From: Hyposmocoma kahamanoa
Taxonomy: Eukaryota; Arthropoda; Insecta; Lepidoptera; Cosmopterigidae
Length of the DNA stretch: 64,000 nucleotides
Direction: 5' to 3'
Assembly (NCBI RefSeq): GCF_003589595.1
Contig: NW_020653855.1
Coordinates: 4,654,060-4,718,059 of the forward strand
The position numbers and the translations under genes are program-made. The notes beneath the pieces were generated by a model, which was given only the letters and a program-made list of their open reading frames with translations, was not told the DNA's origin and ran no database searches. Each line of letters begins with the position of its first letter. The stretch's first letter is position 1. Shown here one piece after another: positions 19,585 through 30,085 of this stretch.

Positions 19585-20673
19585 ATGGACGATCGTCTTC
19601 TCATTTTGCTTATCCTTCTTCACTTCAGCAGTGCATTCAACTCTGTTGACTATGACGTTTTAATTGAGACTCTTCGTTCCTTCAAAGTTTCTCCTTCGGT
19701 TACGGCTTGGTTTGATACCTTAGAGTTCGCTCTGATGAGGCTTCGTCTGATTGGTGTGACTTGGCGTCCCTCAGGGTGACGTTCTTTCTCCTCTTATATT
19801 CTTTATTTTTATTAACTCTGTCACTTCTGTTTTGTCCTCTAACTTTCATCTCTATGCTGACGATTTGTAGCTCTACCGTACCTTTAAGGCATCTGACATT
19901 GTTACAGCCGTTGAAGCGCCTAACGCTGACTTACGAAGTATCGCCCATTGGGCTGAGTCCTTTGACTTGGTGGTGGATCCCAAAAAGTCGCAGACTATGG
20001 TTGTGGGAAATGGGCACATGCGTAGCACATTGGATCTAAATTCTGTTCCACTTATAAAGTATAACTCCACGCCTATAGCTTATGCACCCACGGCAACTAA
20101 TCTTGGTTTACTTTTAGATTGCAATTTGACTTGGTCACCTCATATTAATGAAGTTAGTCGAAAAGTCCATTTCTCCTTACACTCGCTTAAGCGTCTCCAA
20201 AACTTTTTACCTTTGAAATCTAAGATCTATTTAGCTCAATCTCTTATTTTACCCTTTTTAGACGATGCTGATTCCTATTTGGATGCTACAGAAGAGTTGC
20301 TTAATAAACTTGAACGGTTGCAAAATCTATGTATCAGGTTTATCTTTGGCCTACGTAAATTTGACCGAATATCACACTATCGCAATCAACTCAAATGGCT
20401 TCCTATTCGTCTTCGCAGGAATTTGCATATTGTCTCTGTTCTCTACAATATTCTTCATAACCCTTCGTCTCCCGAGTATCTGAAAAAGCGTTTCAGCTTT
20501 CTCAGGTCTCAGGACAAACCCTGTCGCTCTCTCGTTAGGTCCCAGTTATCTTTTCCTTCCTTCAATTCCGGAACGCACTTCCTATTTTTATTAACGAAAG
20601 TACATCATTTGCTACTTTTCAATTGAGAGTTAAGGAGCATTATTTATCTACTATTCCATCCAGTTTACAATAA
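19585..20673 (+). pseudogene. LINE reverse transcriptase (jockey/CR1 group), near-complete palm to C-terminus
   Basis: Polymerase motif A reads HFSSAFNSVDYDVLIETLRS in the first frame (19585-). After a one-base shift the frame from 19763 gives GVPQGDVLSPLIFFIFINSV (motif B), then LYADDL at 19850-19867 (motif C, YADD active site) followed by an in-frame TAG. It continues without a break as DPKKSQTMVVG, LGLLLDCNLTWSPHINEVSR and FGLRKFDRISHYRNQLKWLP to about 20580. A last shift gives FINESTSFATFQLRVKEHYL and a stop at 20671. Two frameshifts and one stop make it non-functional. No endonuclease domain is present (5'-truncated). Confidence 0.85.
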
Positions 20674-20686
20674 TATATTTTATAAA

Positions 20687-20848
20687 GAGAGAAATATTTG
20701 TATGGCCTACATTTATTTCTCTAGTGAGTTTGGGTGTAATTTGTGGTTGTCTATATATGGGTCCATGGCACCCGCGACACAGGGTTTCTCTAGTGCGGGG
20801 CTATGTTGAGTGTGTGCGTTTTTTATTGTTACTTATTTGGTATCATTA
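20687..20848 (+). mobile_element. SINE-A copy, 5'-truncated
   Basis: It starts at GAGAGAAATATTTGTATGGC, so the promoter boxes are missing. The 3' body (CATGGCACCCGCGACACAGG, GCGGGGCTATGTTGAGTGTG) is well preserved. Confidence 0.8.
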
Positions 20849-20871
20849 AAAAAATAGAAATCAATTATAAT

Positions 20872-21145
20872 TAGTGGAGCACTTTGTGAAAGAGTTGGTT
20901 CTGGGTTGGTGCTACCTTATCTATGTATATCTGTCAAGCAGTACTTTATGCACTATTCCATTCCGATTTTGAAGGATAAGGGTACCGGTGGAACTACAGG
21001 CACATAGAACTTGTCAACTTTGTGTCACAGAGTGACAGACGCAGTGGTAATGTCCCGTAGATATTTGAGATTTCATGCGTTGCGTGGTACACTAATTGTT
21101 ATAGATGGACGTATGGCTTACCACCAGCCATATGACTTATTTAAC
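20872..21145 (+). mobile_element. Rep-B copy, diverged
   Basis: It runs from TTAGTGGAGCACTTTGTGAA to CATATGACTTATTTAA. It has many substitutions and no A-rich tail. Confidence 0.75.
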
Positions 21146-22205
21146 TTACAAAGTGGTAGAGACTAAGTAAATTTGTTAACTACACTAGGTCATTAATACT
21201 GTCATTAATATTGTTAAAAAGGAAAACAAATATAAACTTAGTAACTACTTCAAAAAGATTTGTATTTGTATTTATATATTGTCACATGTACATAGTAAAG
21301 TGTTACAATGTGTTGCGTTACGACTAGATTGTAGTGCATGACCCTGAATAGGGCACTGCAAGTCAAGATATTGAATACAATATAGGAAAATATCATGTAA
21401 CAAAAAAATATAAAAATTTAGAATAGGAATTGAGAGGCGTAATTAAAAGACGTCAAATTTAAAAATTGATATGAAAATAATTTTAGAACGAAAGCAAAAA
21501 AAGTCATGGAGAAAGTCGAGAGAATATAGGTGATATATTTATTAATAATATGAATTGGTCCCAAATATAACTTTCATAATATTTGACCTTTCCATTTCTT
21601 CTCTCTGACTACTTGTCAAAAAACCACTGTACAAGACGTGTGCGATGGCGAATATAATTTTTAATATAAAATATTTATGGAAGAATCGAAGAATACACTG
21701 ATTTTTGTTCACCCATCTTCGTAAGAAACACTATTCTATAGCTTCTTTCTTAAATATCTAGTACCAATGAACACCATCGTATTGCATTAAATATTTTGTA
21801 GGAAGCGTTCAATACAATGTAACTTTCTGGAAATAGTATTTCCAGCCAATGAATTGCTATAAATTACCTAATCAGGTATAACGAGCTTGCATCATTTCAT
21901 AGGGAGAAAACAGAAATACGTACTCGGCTATCCTAACAACTTACCATCTATGTACTGGACTGGCATATTATCTAGATACGGCATTTTTAAAGTTGTTTTC
22001 TTTGCCATCTACTAAACGTAGAAGGAGTCTTTGAGTTGTGACATTGAAGTCTAATTTAGAAAGATGGCATATTATAATAAAATAAATATTAGAATAAATT
22101 TATGTGCCCTACACCTTACACTGACTTTCCGGGATGTATCCCTGCCGACTTTACAGCCTTTGGAGTCGAAACCCTTGGCCCGTGGGGTCGCGGTGCCCTT
22201 CATCT
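21146..22205. other. AT-rich stretch, nothing recognised
   Basis: No coding remnant or family match. GTGTTGCGTTACGACTAG near 21310 and CCGGGATGTATCCCTGCCGA near 22130 are isolated, more complex strings. Confidence 0.4.
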
Positions 22206-22206
22206 T

Positions 22207-22398
22207 TAACTGCCTCCGTGGGTGAAAGTTTACCATGGGTTCGATTCCTGTGGCGGGAGAAATATTTGTCTGGCCTACATTTATTTATCTCGTGAGTTTG
22301 GGTGTAATTTGTGGTTATCTATGTGTGTGGCCATGGCACCTGCGATACAGGGTTTCTCTAAGCTACGAGTGTGTGCGCGTTTAGTATTCTGGTTTGTT
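22207..22398 (+). mobile_element. SINE-A copy with deleted anticodon arm
   Basis: ACTGCCTCCGTGGGTGAAAG leads directly to TACCATGGGTTCGATTCC, so box A and box B are closer than in intact copies. The 3' body to TGTGTGCGCGTTTAG is complete. Confidence 0.8.
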
Positions 22399-22482
22399 TC
22401 ATAAATCCCCATAAAAAAAAAATTTGTTCAAAATATTGTCTAAAAAATTAATACAACCGGCAAAGTAATAGACTGTTTGAGA

Positions 22483-22682
22483 AACTCAAGGGCCAGCAGC
22501 TATCTTGCCCAACGCCTTATCATAGCCATACAAAGGGAGAGCACTGCCAGCATCTTGCCACGGAGACCCAAATTTTATTCATATAATTTGATCCTAGTTT
22601 TCCTTTCTAATATTTAAGCTTTAATTGTACCTTATCTGTATATTATGAAAGTAAAATACATTGAACTATTTTACTCATTAAA
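22483..22682 (+). pseudogene. LINE ORF2 extreme C-terminus and tail
   Basis: SSYLAQRLIIAIQRESTASI matches a C-terminal peptide that I recall from lepidopteran LINE proteins (pattern SYLAQRL..AIQRGNAASI). A stop and an A/T-rich 3' region follow, to about 22680. Confidence 0.5.
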
Positions 22683-23186
22683 TATAAGCACTTTCCAGCC
22701 CAGCGTTCCAAACATCGGAGGTAGTCTAAATTTGTGTAGTTATAGATCTCATTTGTTTAAAGCACTTTTCGGCACAACGCTCCTTAATTCGGACGTACTT
22801 TAAATTCCTTTTGTTAAGAAATCTATTGTGGAAATTTAATATAACTATTATCTATACATTTTTCTGGTTTTCACTTCACCTCCACTGCGGCCACCGGGTA
22901 TAATTAGTTCGAAAATGATGAAGATGAAGGTGTTTATTTAATACGGTAACAAAATTTTACCTTCAACAAAAACTTTTACACAAAAGCTGCTGTTACAAAA
23001 CATTTGTACTGCTACGAGGAAAACATTAAAAGTTTGGGTTATCTCTGTTTTCGTCCGTTTTCTTTAAAATTTTTTTGCATGTTCGCAGGTTTATTAAATT
23101 TATTTCTTCTTAAGTTTGCTCTGTTACCAACCATTCAAGAAATTTTATTTTATCGACTCAAGGCCACTCCGACGTGTCATATTTGA
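22683..23186. other. Unassigned AT-rich stretch
   Basis: Nothing recognised. A GC-richer spot, CCTCCACTGCGGCCACCGGG, lies at about 22879-22898. Confidence 0.35.
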
Positions 23187-23275
23187 TTCCTGACCCGTGA
23201 GAAATATTTGTATGGCTACATTTATTTCTTTCGTGAAATTGGGTGTAAGTTGTAGCTATCCATGTGTATATCTAA
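23187..23275 (+). mobile_element. SINE-A fragment
   Basis: It starts at GACCCGTGAGAAATATTTGT and ends CTATCCATGTGTATATCT. Only the middle of the element is present. Confidence 0.65.
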
Positions 23276-23295
23276 GAAGTTTTAAGTAAGAAAAA

Positions 23296-23430
23296 GAAAC
23301 GGTTTGCTAGGAGACGCTAGTTCGAATTCAGCCCGATCGAATGAAGTGCTCAATTTTTGTATTAATAATTATAACAAACTAGTGGAATAATATCATAGTA
23401 GTGGAACATCCTAACATACAATAAATTTAA
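23296..23430 (+). mobile_element. SINE-E copy, 5'-truncated
   Basis: It begins at GGTTTGCTAGGAGACGCTAG with box B GTTCGAATTCAG and runs to AACATCCTAACATACAATAA, the most distal 3' end seen in this family. Confidence 0.7.
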
Positions 23431-23784
23431 ACAAAAAAGTTTGCCACCTTCGTTACATCAACGGAATGCGGTAAAAGGATAAACCTGCTACGATAATATT
23501 TAAATTACCGCATTCACTTCTTATTGTTTTCTGATCACACATCCATGGACACAGATCTTTATTGCAGACAAGCTTTCTAAACGGAGCAACATTCAACATG
23601 TAATTACGGAAATATAACGAACGCCTCGTGCGATATAATGAGATAAATGTGAAGATTTTGGTTGTTACATCCTCCGAAGGCCCAGCGAATTGCAATGGGA
23701 AAAGTGCTAGTCTTTAACACTTTGTACACTAGAATGTACTAAATATAATTCCCACTTTTTTTTTCAAACATTCAATTTTCGCAT
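23431..23784. other. Unassigned sequence
   Basis: The minus-strand open frame at 23453-23695 (80 codons) has no motif that I recognise. Confidence 0.35.
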
Positions 23785-23962
23785 GGGTCTTGTCAACTTA
23801 TGTCTCAGGGTGACGGGTGCAGTGGTAGTGCCCCTGAGATCTTTGCGATTGAAAGCTTTGATGCAACTGTTAAGGACATGCACGTCGATTAACGCCAGGC
23901 GCACGATTTAGCTGTCCGTCCTGTGACTTGATATCATAAAAGAAAACAACACGTCATTCAGC
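23785..23962 (+). mobile_element. Rep-B 3' half
   Basis: It runs from GGGTCTTGTCAACTTATGTC to GACTTGATATCATAAAAGAA. The first half is missing. Confidence 0.75.
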
Positions 23963-24211
23963 AACAAAAAATTTTGTATAGGCATACATAATGACATCAT
24001 TGTGTTTGAAGAGGATGATGTGGATTGTATGAGAATGGAGTAAAGTATATAGATAAAATGAAATAGCAAATACAAGTAATTCACAACGCAGTGTGCCAGT
24101 CATTACATCAATGATAATTCAAAAAAGAAAAACATAGCAGAAAGAATATAGGAAGCGAGGAGTTGGCGACAGTGCTGATATCATCTTCTTATTGCTACCG
24201 CTGTCTATTGC
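23963..24211. other. Unassigned sequence
   Basis: Nothing recognised. Confidence 0.35.
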
Positions 24212-24380
24212 TTTAGCTGCCTCCGTGGCCGAACAGTTACCATGCTGGACTGGTACGCAGAGGTCCTGGGTTCGATTCCCTAGCCGGGAGACATCTTTAT
24301 ATGACCTAAATGTGTGTCCATGGCACCAACGATACAAGGTTTCACCAGTGCGGGGGCTATGAGTGTGTGTGTTATGCATA
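24212..24380 (+). mobile_element. SINE-A copy with shortened body
   Basis: The head is intact (TGGCCGAACAG and GGTTCGATTCC). The body lacks the TTTATTTCTCTCGTGAGTTT to TGTCTATG segment, joining TATGACCTAAATGTGTGTCC directly. Confidence 0.8.
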
Positions 24381-24386
24381 GGAAAT

Positions 24387-24526
24387 GAAACTATTTTTCC
24401 GGATTTAAATCGCGTATATTTGTTTTTTCAAACAAACCGACGTTTCGGACCCTTTACAGGTCCCATGGTCACGGTTGAGTTTCATTTCCTACGTGTAACA
24501 ATCGCGAAAACCTAAGAACTCGATAT
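24387..24526 (+). mobile_element. Rep-F copy 1, terminal-inverted-repeat element
   Basis: It reads GGAAATGAAACTATTTTTCC at the left and GAGTTTCATTTCCTACGTGT, then AACAATCGCGAAAACCTAAG, at the right. The right end is the complement of the left end of copy 2 (47534). The middle contains AACCGACGTTTCGGACCCTT and CAGGTCCCATGGTCACGG. It resembles lepidopteran Penelope-like repeat units (recalled). Confidence 0.6.
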
Positions 24527-25245
24527 GTGTGTTATGATTATTTTTTAGTCAATAATAAAGTATATTTTCAGCATCTAAAGTGACGGCATTTATTATCCCA
24601 ATTACTATGCAAATAATTATTTCGGGAAACGGTTTGAACCATGTGTCAATAACCGGAATTCACAAGGCCACAACATTAGTGAAAGTAAACGAAAAGCATT
24701 CAATTTAGAAGGAATTAACAAACGACAAGGTTGACCTCAATTTAACTGTAATAACGGGTCGATAGTACAAATGAAACGTAATTATTGTAATTGTTTGATC
24801 AATAAATGAAAGAGTTTCCTTTCTCTTTGATAAATTTGTAAACGTACAATTTATTTCGAAAAGGTTAAAAAGTGTAAGGTTATTTGAGGTAAGGCCGCTG
24901 TATTAGGTATTTTGTAGTATGATATTTATGCAAATAATATGGTAGATGTGTAAATATCACCTATTTTATAATTCGTACCTTATTTGTTTAGTAAGTATAT
25001 AGGTGTTAATCGTAATGACAGCAAATTTTATTTTAATATAATAAAACAAAGCGAAAATTCTAGAAAGCCGTTCTTATTTGCTTTGAGAGATATGGTATGG
25101 GATGACATCTGCAGAAGTATAGTAAAACTTGACTAAACATTGTGACCATTGGCTCATGGCACCATCTCAGTCACCCGTGATCGTTGGACTGTGAGAAAAA
25201 AATACGCGAGTTGACATGAAAAGCTAGTTTAATTTTCATCTATAT
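24527..25245. other. AT-rich stretch, nothing recognised
   Basis: No frame or repeat identified. Confidence 0.4.
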
Positions 25246-25440
25246 CATGTAGGAGATTCTCAATTCTACCGTTTTTTTTTGTCTGTACCTATGTGTCGTA
25301 ATTACTCCAGTAGATTCACAAAACTGTGAACCGATTTCAATAATTCTGTTTTTATTGGAAAGAGGGTACCTCAATATTGGTCCCATTTAAATTGGAAGAA
25401 AATATTCAATATCAACCTGCTTTGAGAATACATTGAAGCT
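25246..25440 (+). mobile_element. Rep-I fragment
   Basis: It matches from AGGAGATTCTCAATTCTACC through GTGAACCGATTTCAATAATT to TATTGGTCCCATTTAAATTG. Both extreme ends are lost. Confidence 0.65.
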
Positions 25441-25464
25441 ATTACCGCACGCAAGAGATATATG

Positions 25465-25547
25465 CTCTTATTACTGCTTGGTGGCAGAAATATCACCTCA
25501 CCTATTACTTTTCTGGACGAATTCTTTCACAAGGAGCTCTACAGTTT
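25465..25547 (-). mobile_element. Rep-B 5'-end fragment
   Basis: It reads ATTACTGCTTGGTGGCAGAA, then TCTTTCACAAGGAGCTCTAC. Confidence 0.65.
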
Positions 25548-25560
25548 CGGATTACAATTA

Positions 25561-25746
25561 AATTTGTTGAATGTCAGGATGTTGCACTATATTCAATTAT
25601 TTTTTGTGAAGTTACTCCACTAGTTTGTTATAATTATTAACACAACTATCGAACACTAAGAAAGTTTCCTTCAATCGGAATTTGAACCATCGTCTTCAAC
25701 GCGGCTGACGACCCCCCAACTGAGATATGAAACGATCCAACGGACA
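25561..25746 (-). mobile_element. SINE-E copy
   Basis: The reversed 3' body begins TGTCAGGATGTTGCACTATA. The tRNA-like part is degraded (GGAATTTGAACCATCGTCTT, CCCCAACTGAGATATGAAAC). Confidence 0.65.
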
Positions 25747-25796
25747 TTAAACAAAACTAAAAAATTCCATTTCTTTAGTTTTTTACGGCCTTTTTC

Positions 25797-26050
25797 TGTA
25801 TGCTACGCAATAACTTTTCATGCTATGCTTTCTGTATGCTACGCAATAACTTCAACATTTGTGAACCGATTTTGATGATTCTTTTTTTATTAGAAAGAGG
25901 GGTACCTCGGTAGTAGTCCCTTTTAAATTTGAAGAAAACATTCCACCTCTAAAGGTGACAAACTAGGGAATGAATCCGGTTTCATGAACCGATTGCAATA
26001 TAACTTGGCAAATAATTGAAATTCCCCAAACTTTTGAGGTCGATTTTTTA
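25797..26050 (+). mobile_element. Rep-I copy with local tandem duplication
   Basis: CTGTATGCTACGCAATAACT is repeated twice at about 25797-25850. It continues GTGAACCGATTTTGATGATT and ends ACTTTTGAGGTCGATTTTTT. The mid-portion is internally deleted relative to 29627-30085. Confidence 0.7.
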
Positions 26051-26072
26051 TTAAAAATTTACAATTATTAAT

Positions 26073-26242
26073 GATGTAGTATGACGTGACAAACAAGTCG
26101 TACGCCTGGTGGCATGAGACATGCCTACCCATGGCAGTTGCAGTGTCACTCAGAGCCATTGTCGCAAAGGGGGCATTGCCCCTGTGATGTAAAGTTGACA
26201 GGTTCCGTGTACGTGTAGTTTCACCAGCACCCTTTGATATAT
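26073..26242 (-). mobile_element. Rep-B 3' half
   Basis: GTGACAAACAAGTCGTACGC is at the tail side and GTTTCACCAGCACCCTTTGA at the other end. Confidence 0.7.
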
Positions 26243-26660
26243 TCATGGCTGGAAATAACGACCCAATTACGAAGAACACCACATCGTTCAACTGGCATCA
26301 GCCCCTATTAGATGATGTTTGAGAGACCAATTAGAACCAACCAATAACAACAACAACGACAAGTTCTAAGAATGTGTCGGTATTATAACGAAATCTATAA
26401 ACACACGTAGTACGAAGTAGAATCACTACTTCACATTAATTGTTTTTTTTAAATAGTTTAATTTGTCTATAATGATAAATCCCATTTGAACATAATTTAG
26501 TATTTATTGTTGTTGTTGTTTTTTTTTTGCAAGTCAAGTATTTTTATGGAATGCTGTGTAGTTGTAATTGGGTGACAGTTTTATAGTGCTATTTAATAAT
26601 GCTGTAGTATTATGACATATCTGATGTCTGTAACTGTGAAAATAAAATAAAATAAACTTA
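26243..26660. other. Unassigned AT-rich stretch
   Basis: It ends in AAAATAAAATAAAATAAA (about 26639-26656), an A-rich tail of some retroelement whose body I cannot name. Confidence 0.4.
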
Positions 26661-26693
26661 CAAGCGATATTTGCTAAACCAACAACGACCACA

Positions 26694-26843
26694 ATGTCCA
26701 CCTCTGGCACTCAATTGTCCACGTCCGCTACGGACGCTCCGGGAAGGCCAGAGAGTTCAGGCTCGAAACTACTGCCCACTGGCGACAGTAAGAAATTGGG
26801 CCAACTACATTATACTTCGTCCAACCGTTCATTTCACTTTTGA
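26694..26843 (+). CDS. Candidate short coding exon, Ser/Thr/Pro-rich
   Basis: A GC-rich island begins at ATG 26694 in a good insect start context (CCACAATG). It reads MSTSGTQLSTSATDAPGRPE, then SSGSKLLPTGD, with a possible splice donor A|GTAAGA at 26787/26788. Without splicing the frame ends at TGA 26841 (49 codons). No acceptor or Pyr tract lies upstream, so it would be a first coding exon. On the opposite strand the block ends in GCTT|GTAAGT, also a strong donor shape, so orientation is uncertain. It could equally be a transposon fragment. Confidence 0.3.
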   Translation: MSTSGTQLSTSATDAPGRPESSGSKLLPTGDSKKLGQLHYTSSNRSFHF

Positions 26844-27554
26844 TGGTTCGAATTTTAAAAAATTAGTGATGTCCTAATGCGTTTCGGATTCGTTTTTTTT
26901 TACAACAATCGATTTTATTTATGAAGAACTTTAAATCGTGAATGTGAGCGGATTCAAAAAAGAAGATATTGTCTGATTGGGATCGTGATGTTGCGTTTGA
27001 CAATTTGTGTACTCAAGGATTAATAATTACTGTTAATGATGATTCAAGTGATGATTCCCGTTCATATAGATAAGAATCGGACAATAAACAATAAAAATTT
27101 ATTATAATTATTTATAATTTATTTCATTTCATTATAATTTATTAGACAGGTACCAAAATTTATCAACTTGAATTATATTCGTTACATAATCTGTTGACTC
27201 GATAAATATCGGAACTAAAGAGCACGGCGCTTCACTAAAATTAAAAAATAAAAGAGTCCAGGAAGTATTGCATTTTTGTGTCTATGGTTGTGTGACAATA
27301 ATTACGGAACTTCGGAGGCCTTCATATGTCAAAAGTTAAATAAATAGTTGGACAGAGTATACGAGCTTCAAACTGACACCGTAGAAGTCTGGACCAGCTG
27401 CTAGCCACCAGAGTTCTTCGTTAAGAGGGAGGACCTGATATATATATGACAGGAAATAATGCTACATTTGGTTTATGTCACCGCCTAGCTTTCATTGTCA
27501 ATAAAATATTTGTATGCGTAAGAATCTGTATTTCAATATAGCGAATATAATTAC
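26844..27554. other. AT-rich stretch, nothing recognised
   Basis: No family match. Repeated TTATAATTATTTATAATTTA-like sequence lies near 27100. Confidence 0.4.
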
Positions 27555-27652
27555 CCTTCAAAACCGGAACGCAGTAATGGTTAGCGGCAGAAATGGGTAT
27601 ATTGGCAGTATTTCCCTGGAACTCTTTCACAAGAAGCTCTACTGCTACTAAA
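27555..27652 (-). mobile_element. Rep-B 5'-end fragment
   Basis: It reads TTCAAAACCGGAACGCAGTA, then TTTCACAAGAAGCTCTACTG. It faces the same way as the fuller copy that follows. Confidence 0.7.
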
Positions 27653-27721
27653 AAGAATATACGTTGCACTGCAGCGTGTTCGGACTTCACAAGTCTTCCA
27701 AAAATTGTGAATTTTCTTCGA

Positions 27722-28018
27722 GATTTTTTTTACAACATCAAGTATCGGGACGTACAAGTCGTGAGCCCGAAGGTAAGCTTCACGCATGTCCTTAACAGTT
27801 ACAGTGCCACTCAGAGCTTTAAATTGCAAAGATTTGAGGGGTACGCCAACCGCGCCCGTCGTCCTGAGACATAAGTTGACAAAACCCATGTGCCTATAAT
27901 TTCACCTGCACACTTACAATTCAAAACCGGAACACAGTAATAGCTGACATCGGTAGAAATAGGTAAGGTGGCAGTACTACACTGGACGAAATCTTTCACA
28001 AGGAGCTCTTGTGTAACT
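27722..28018 (-). mobile_element. Rep-B copy, full length
   Basis: It runs from GATTTTTTTTACAACATCAA to TTCACAAGGAGCTCTTGTGT. The open frames on both strands across 27581-28137 are repeat artefacts. Confidence 0.8.
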
Positions 28019-28088
28019 AATATACTTATATATATGTAGATTTCTTTACTGTGTTTTATTACACAGTTAGTGAAGGCTATAGCTACTA

Positions 28089-28147
28089 AACATTCATAAA
28101 TTTTTTTTAAATTCCAAGTCGGGTACGGGGTAAACAAGTCGTGCGCA
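28089..28147 (-). mobile_element. Rep-B tail-side fragment
   Basis: It reads TTTTTTTTAAATTCCAAGTC, then GTAAACAAGTCGTGCGCAGG and breaks off. Confidence 0.55.
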
Positions 28148-28295
28148 GGCCTTATAAACTAAAGTGACAAAATTTGTAGGAGACTGGAATCTAAATTAGT
28201 TCAATGAGTATTTTAGGCATCCAGACTCCTCAATTCGAACTTATTGCTATTGAATTTACACCAAATTTGATAGGAACATTAATGTAAACAACCGA

Positions 28296-28460
28296 CTTCA
28301 AAAAAAGAGGAGGTTCTCAATTCGTATGTTTTTTTTTTGTATGTTTGTTACGCGATAACTCGGCAACGGCACGACAACGGCATTTGTGAACCGATTTTGA
28401 TGATTCTTTTTTTGTTGGAAAGAGGGTTTAGATTTGTAGAAAATATTCCAGGGATGAATG
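28296..28460 (+). mobile_element. Rep-I copy, 3'-truncated
   Basis: It starts AACCGACTTCAAAAAAAGAG (complete left end) and ends GTAGAAAATATTCCAGGG. Confidence 0.75.
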
Positions 28461-28595
28461 TGCTGAAATTATATGAATAACAAAACAATTTATTCTGATA
28501 TTAAATTCCATATTAAACTCTATCCAGCGACCTCGACAAACCAGGGCTTTTCTCTTCCAACTGATCTACGGAAAGTTTTTTATTTTTATTTTCTT

Positions 28596-28687
28596 ATAAT
28601 ATCAAGTGATGGGATGAACAAGTCATGCGCCTGGTATTAAACGACACACCTACCTATAACAGTTCTGCAGTGTCACTCAAAGCTTTA
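28596..28687 (-). mobile_element. Rep-B copy, tail part, split by SINE-A
   Basis: It reads TTATAATATCAAGTGATGGG and GTCATGCGCCTGGTATTAAA, then TCACTCAAAGCTTT. It is interrupted here and resumes at 28907. Confidence 0.75.
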
Positions 28688-28906
28688 CAACTGCATCTGT
28701 GGCCGAACTGTTACAATCCTGCCACGCAGAGGTCCCGGGTTCGATTCCCGTGCCGGGAGAAATATTTGTATGGCCTACATTTATTTTTCTCGTGAGTTTG
28801 GTTGTAATTTGTGGTTGTCTATGTGTGTGTCCATGGCATACGCGATGCAGGGTTTCCCTAGCGCGGGGTTATGAGTATGTGCGTTATGTATTTATTTATT
28901 TTACTT
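28688..28906 (+). mobile_element. SINE-A copy inserted in Rep-B
   Basis: A nearly full copy starting CAACTGCATCTGTGGCCGAA, with box B GGTTCGATTCC and tail TTATGTATTTATTTATTTTA. Part of the anticodon arm is deleted. The surrounding Rep-B is contiguous on both sides. Confidence 0.85.
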
Positions 28907-29041
28907 CGTATAGGTCTGAGGAGCAATGCCACTCGTGTTTTTAATTTTACCAGCACACTTTCCTTTTAAAACCGAAACCTAGTAATGCCCAGATTAAGGT
29001 GGCAGTACTTCCTAGACGAACTCGTTTACAAGGAGCTTTAT
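28907..29041 (-). mobile_element. Rep-B copy, remaining part
   Basis: It continues with GTCTGAGGAGCAATGCCACT, CCTTTTAAAACCGAAACC and TTTACAAGGAGCTTTATTGT. Confidence 0.75.
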
Positions 29042-29337
29042 TGTTACCAAATTGTACAATTGCTTACGTGCTTTCATTGGGTTACCCGAAATAATAAGAT
29101 AATTAAGTAATAAATTTATTTGTCAAAACACAAAGACCTGACCTACTTTAAAAGGTGGTCACATAAAACAAATAAAACTGGGCCCCCGAGGTGCTCAAAA
29201 TGTTTGATACGTTTCTCGTTTGTACCTGCGTAACAGGGTAGTTGGTAGCTGCCATTTCTTGGGTCTTCCAGCAAGACCATGATTTTTTTGGATATCATTC
29301 TACAGAAGAAAAAGGTACTGGCGTAAACAATTAGCCA
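29042..29337. other. Unassigned sequence
   Basis: The small minus-strand open frame 29143-29355 runs partly into the SINE-A on its right and has no recognisable motif. Confidence 0.35.
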
Positions 29338-29453
29338 AAGCACACACGCACTCACTCATAGCCCCGCACTAGGGAAACCCAGTGTCGCAGGTGCCATGTA
29401 CATACACATAGACAACCACAATTACACCCCAACCGTGCCGCCACGGAGGCATT
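29338..29453 (-). mobile_element. SINE-A copy, head deleted
   Basis: The body is reversed (CATAGCCCCGCACTAGGGAA, CATAGACAACCACAATTACA). It jumps to GTGCCGCCACGGAGGCA, removing box B and the middle of the element. Confidence 0.75.
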
Positions 29454-29626
29454 ATTTGAAAAGACCTTTACTTATAGCGCGTCGTCTATAGTCAAAATCA
29501 ACGTCCAATAATCATTTATTCCGAGGAGGTAAAATTTAACTAAAATGTCATTTTTTTAAGCTACCGCTCGTTCACTCTGCTGACTTACCTCTTTTTAAAT
29601 AAACTTGTGACGATGCGACCTCTTTT

Positions 29627-30085
29627 TAACCGACTTCAAAAAAGGAGGAGGTTCTCAATTCGACTGTATGTTCTTTTTTCTTTTTTTTGTATGTATGTTA
29701 CGGTATTTGTGAACCGATTTTCATGATTCTTTTTTTTGTTGGAAAGGGGGTATTTCCATAGTGGTCCCATTTCATTTTGAAGAAAATCATCCACCTCAAA
29801 GGGTGGCTGTTCACGCATGAAGATTCATTTTTATAAATAGCGCCTAACTTTAATTTTGGAGCAATTACTTTTAGAAATTATTTAGTTGATTTTGCTGTTT
29901 CTCCAGTTCAAGGCGTTTTTCTCTCGATATACTTTGAGTAGTGTCGTAGTGAGAACCTATTTTTATTATCTCCAGTATCAAGTCCTGTATAGTGGCGAAC
30001 TAGGGGATATTTCAATGAAACTTAGCAAATAGACGTAATTCCACGTAATTTTGAGGTCGGTTTTTTTAGTACTCTGTACTGAGAT
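29627..30085 (+). mobile_element. Rep-I reference copy
   Basis: The most complete copy of the family. It has left terminus AACCGACTTCAAAAAAGGAG, then GTGAACCGATTTTCATGATT, AGTGGTCCCATTTCATTTTG and GGGTGGCTGTTCACGCATGA. The second half holds GGTTTCTCCAGTTCAAGGCG-like sequence, AAGTCCTGTATAGTGGCGAA and the right terminus TTTTGAGGTCGGTTTTTTTA, then GTACTCTGTACTGAGATTAT. The two termini, AACCGACTTCAAAA and TTTTGAGGTCGGTT, are roughly inverted. It encodes nothing. The family is common in Lepidoptera as I recall, and its class is uncertain. Confidence 0.75.

Noticed and set aside
24420..24470. Hammerhead ribozyme
   Set aside because: Stem-loop and GAAACG are present, but the CTGATGA core is missing. 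Kept only as a low-level finding.
27581..28137. Overlapping open frames on both strands
   Set aside because: They arise from two Rep-B copies.
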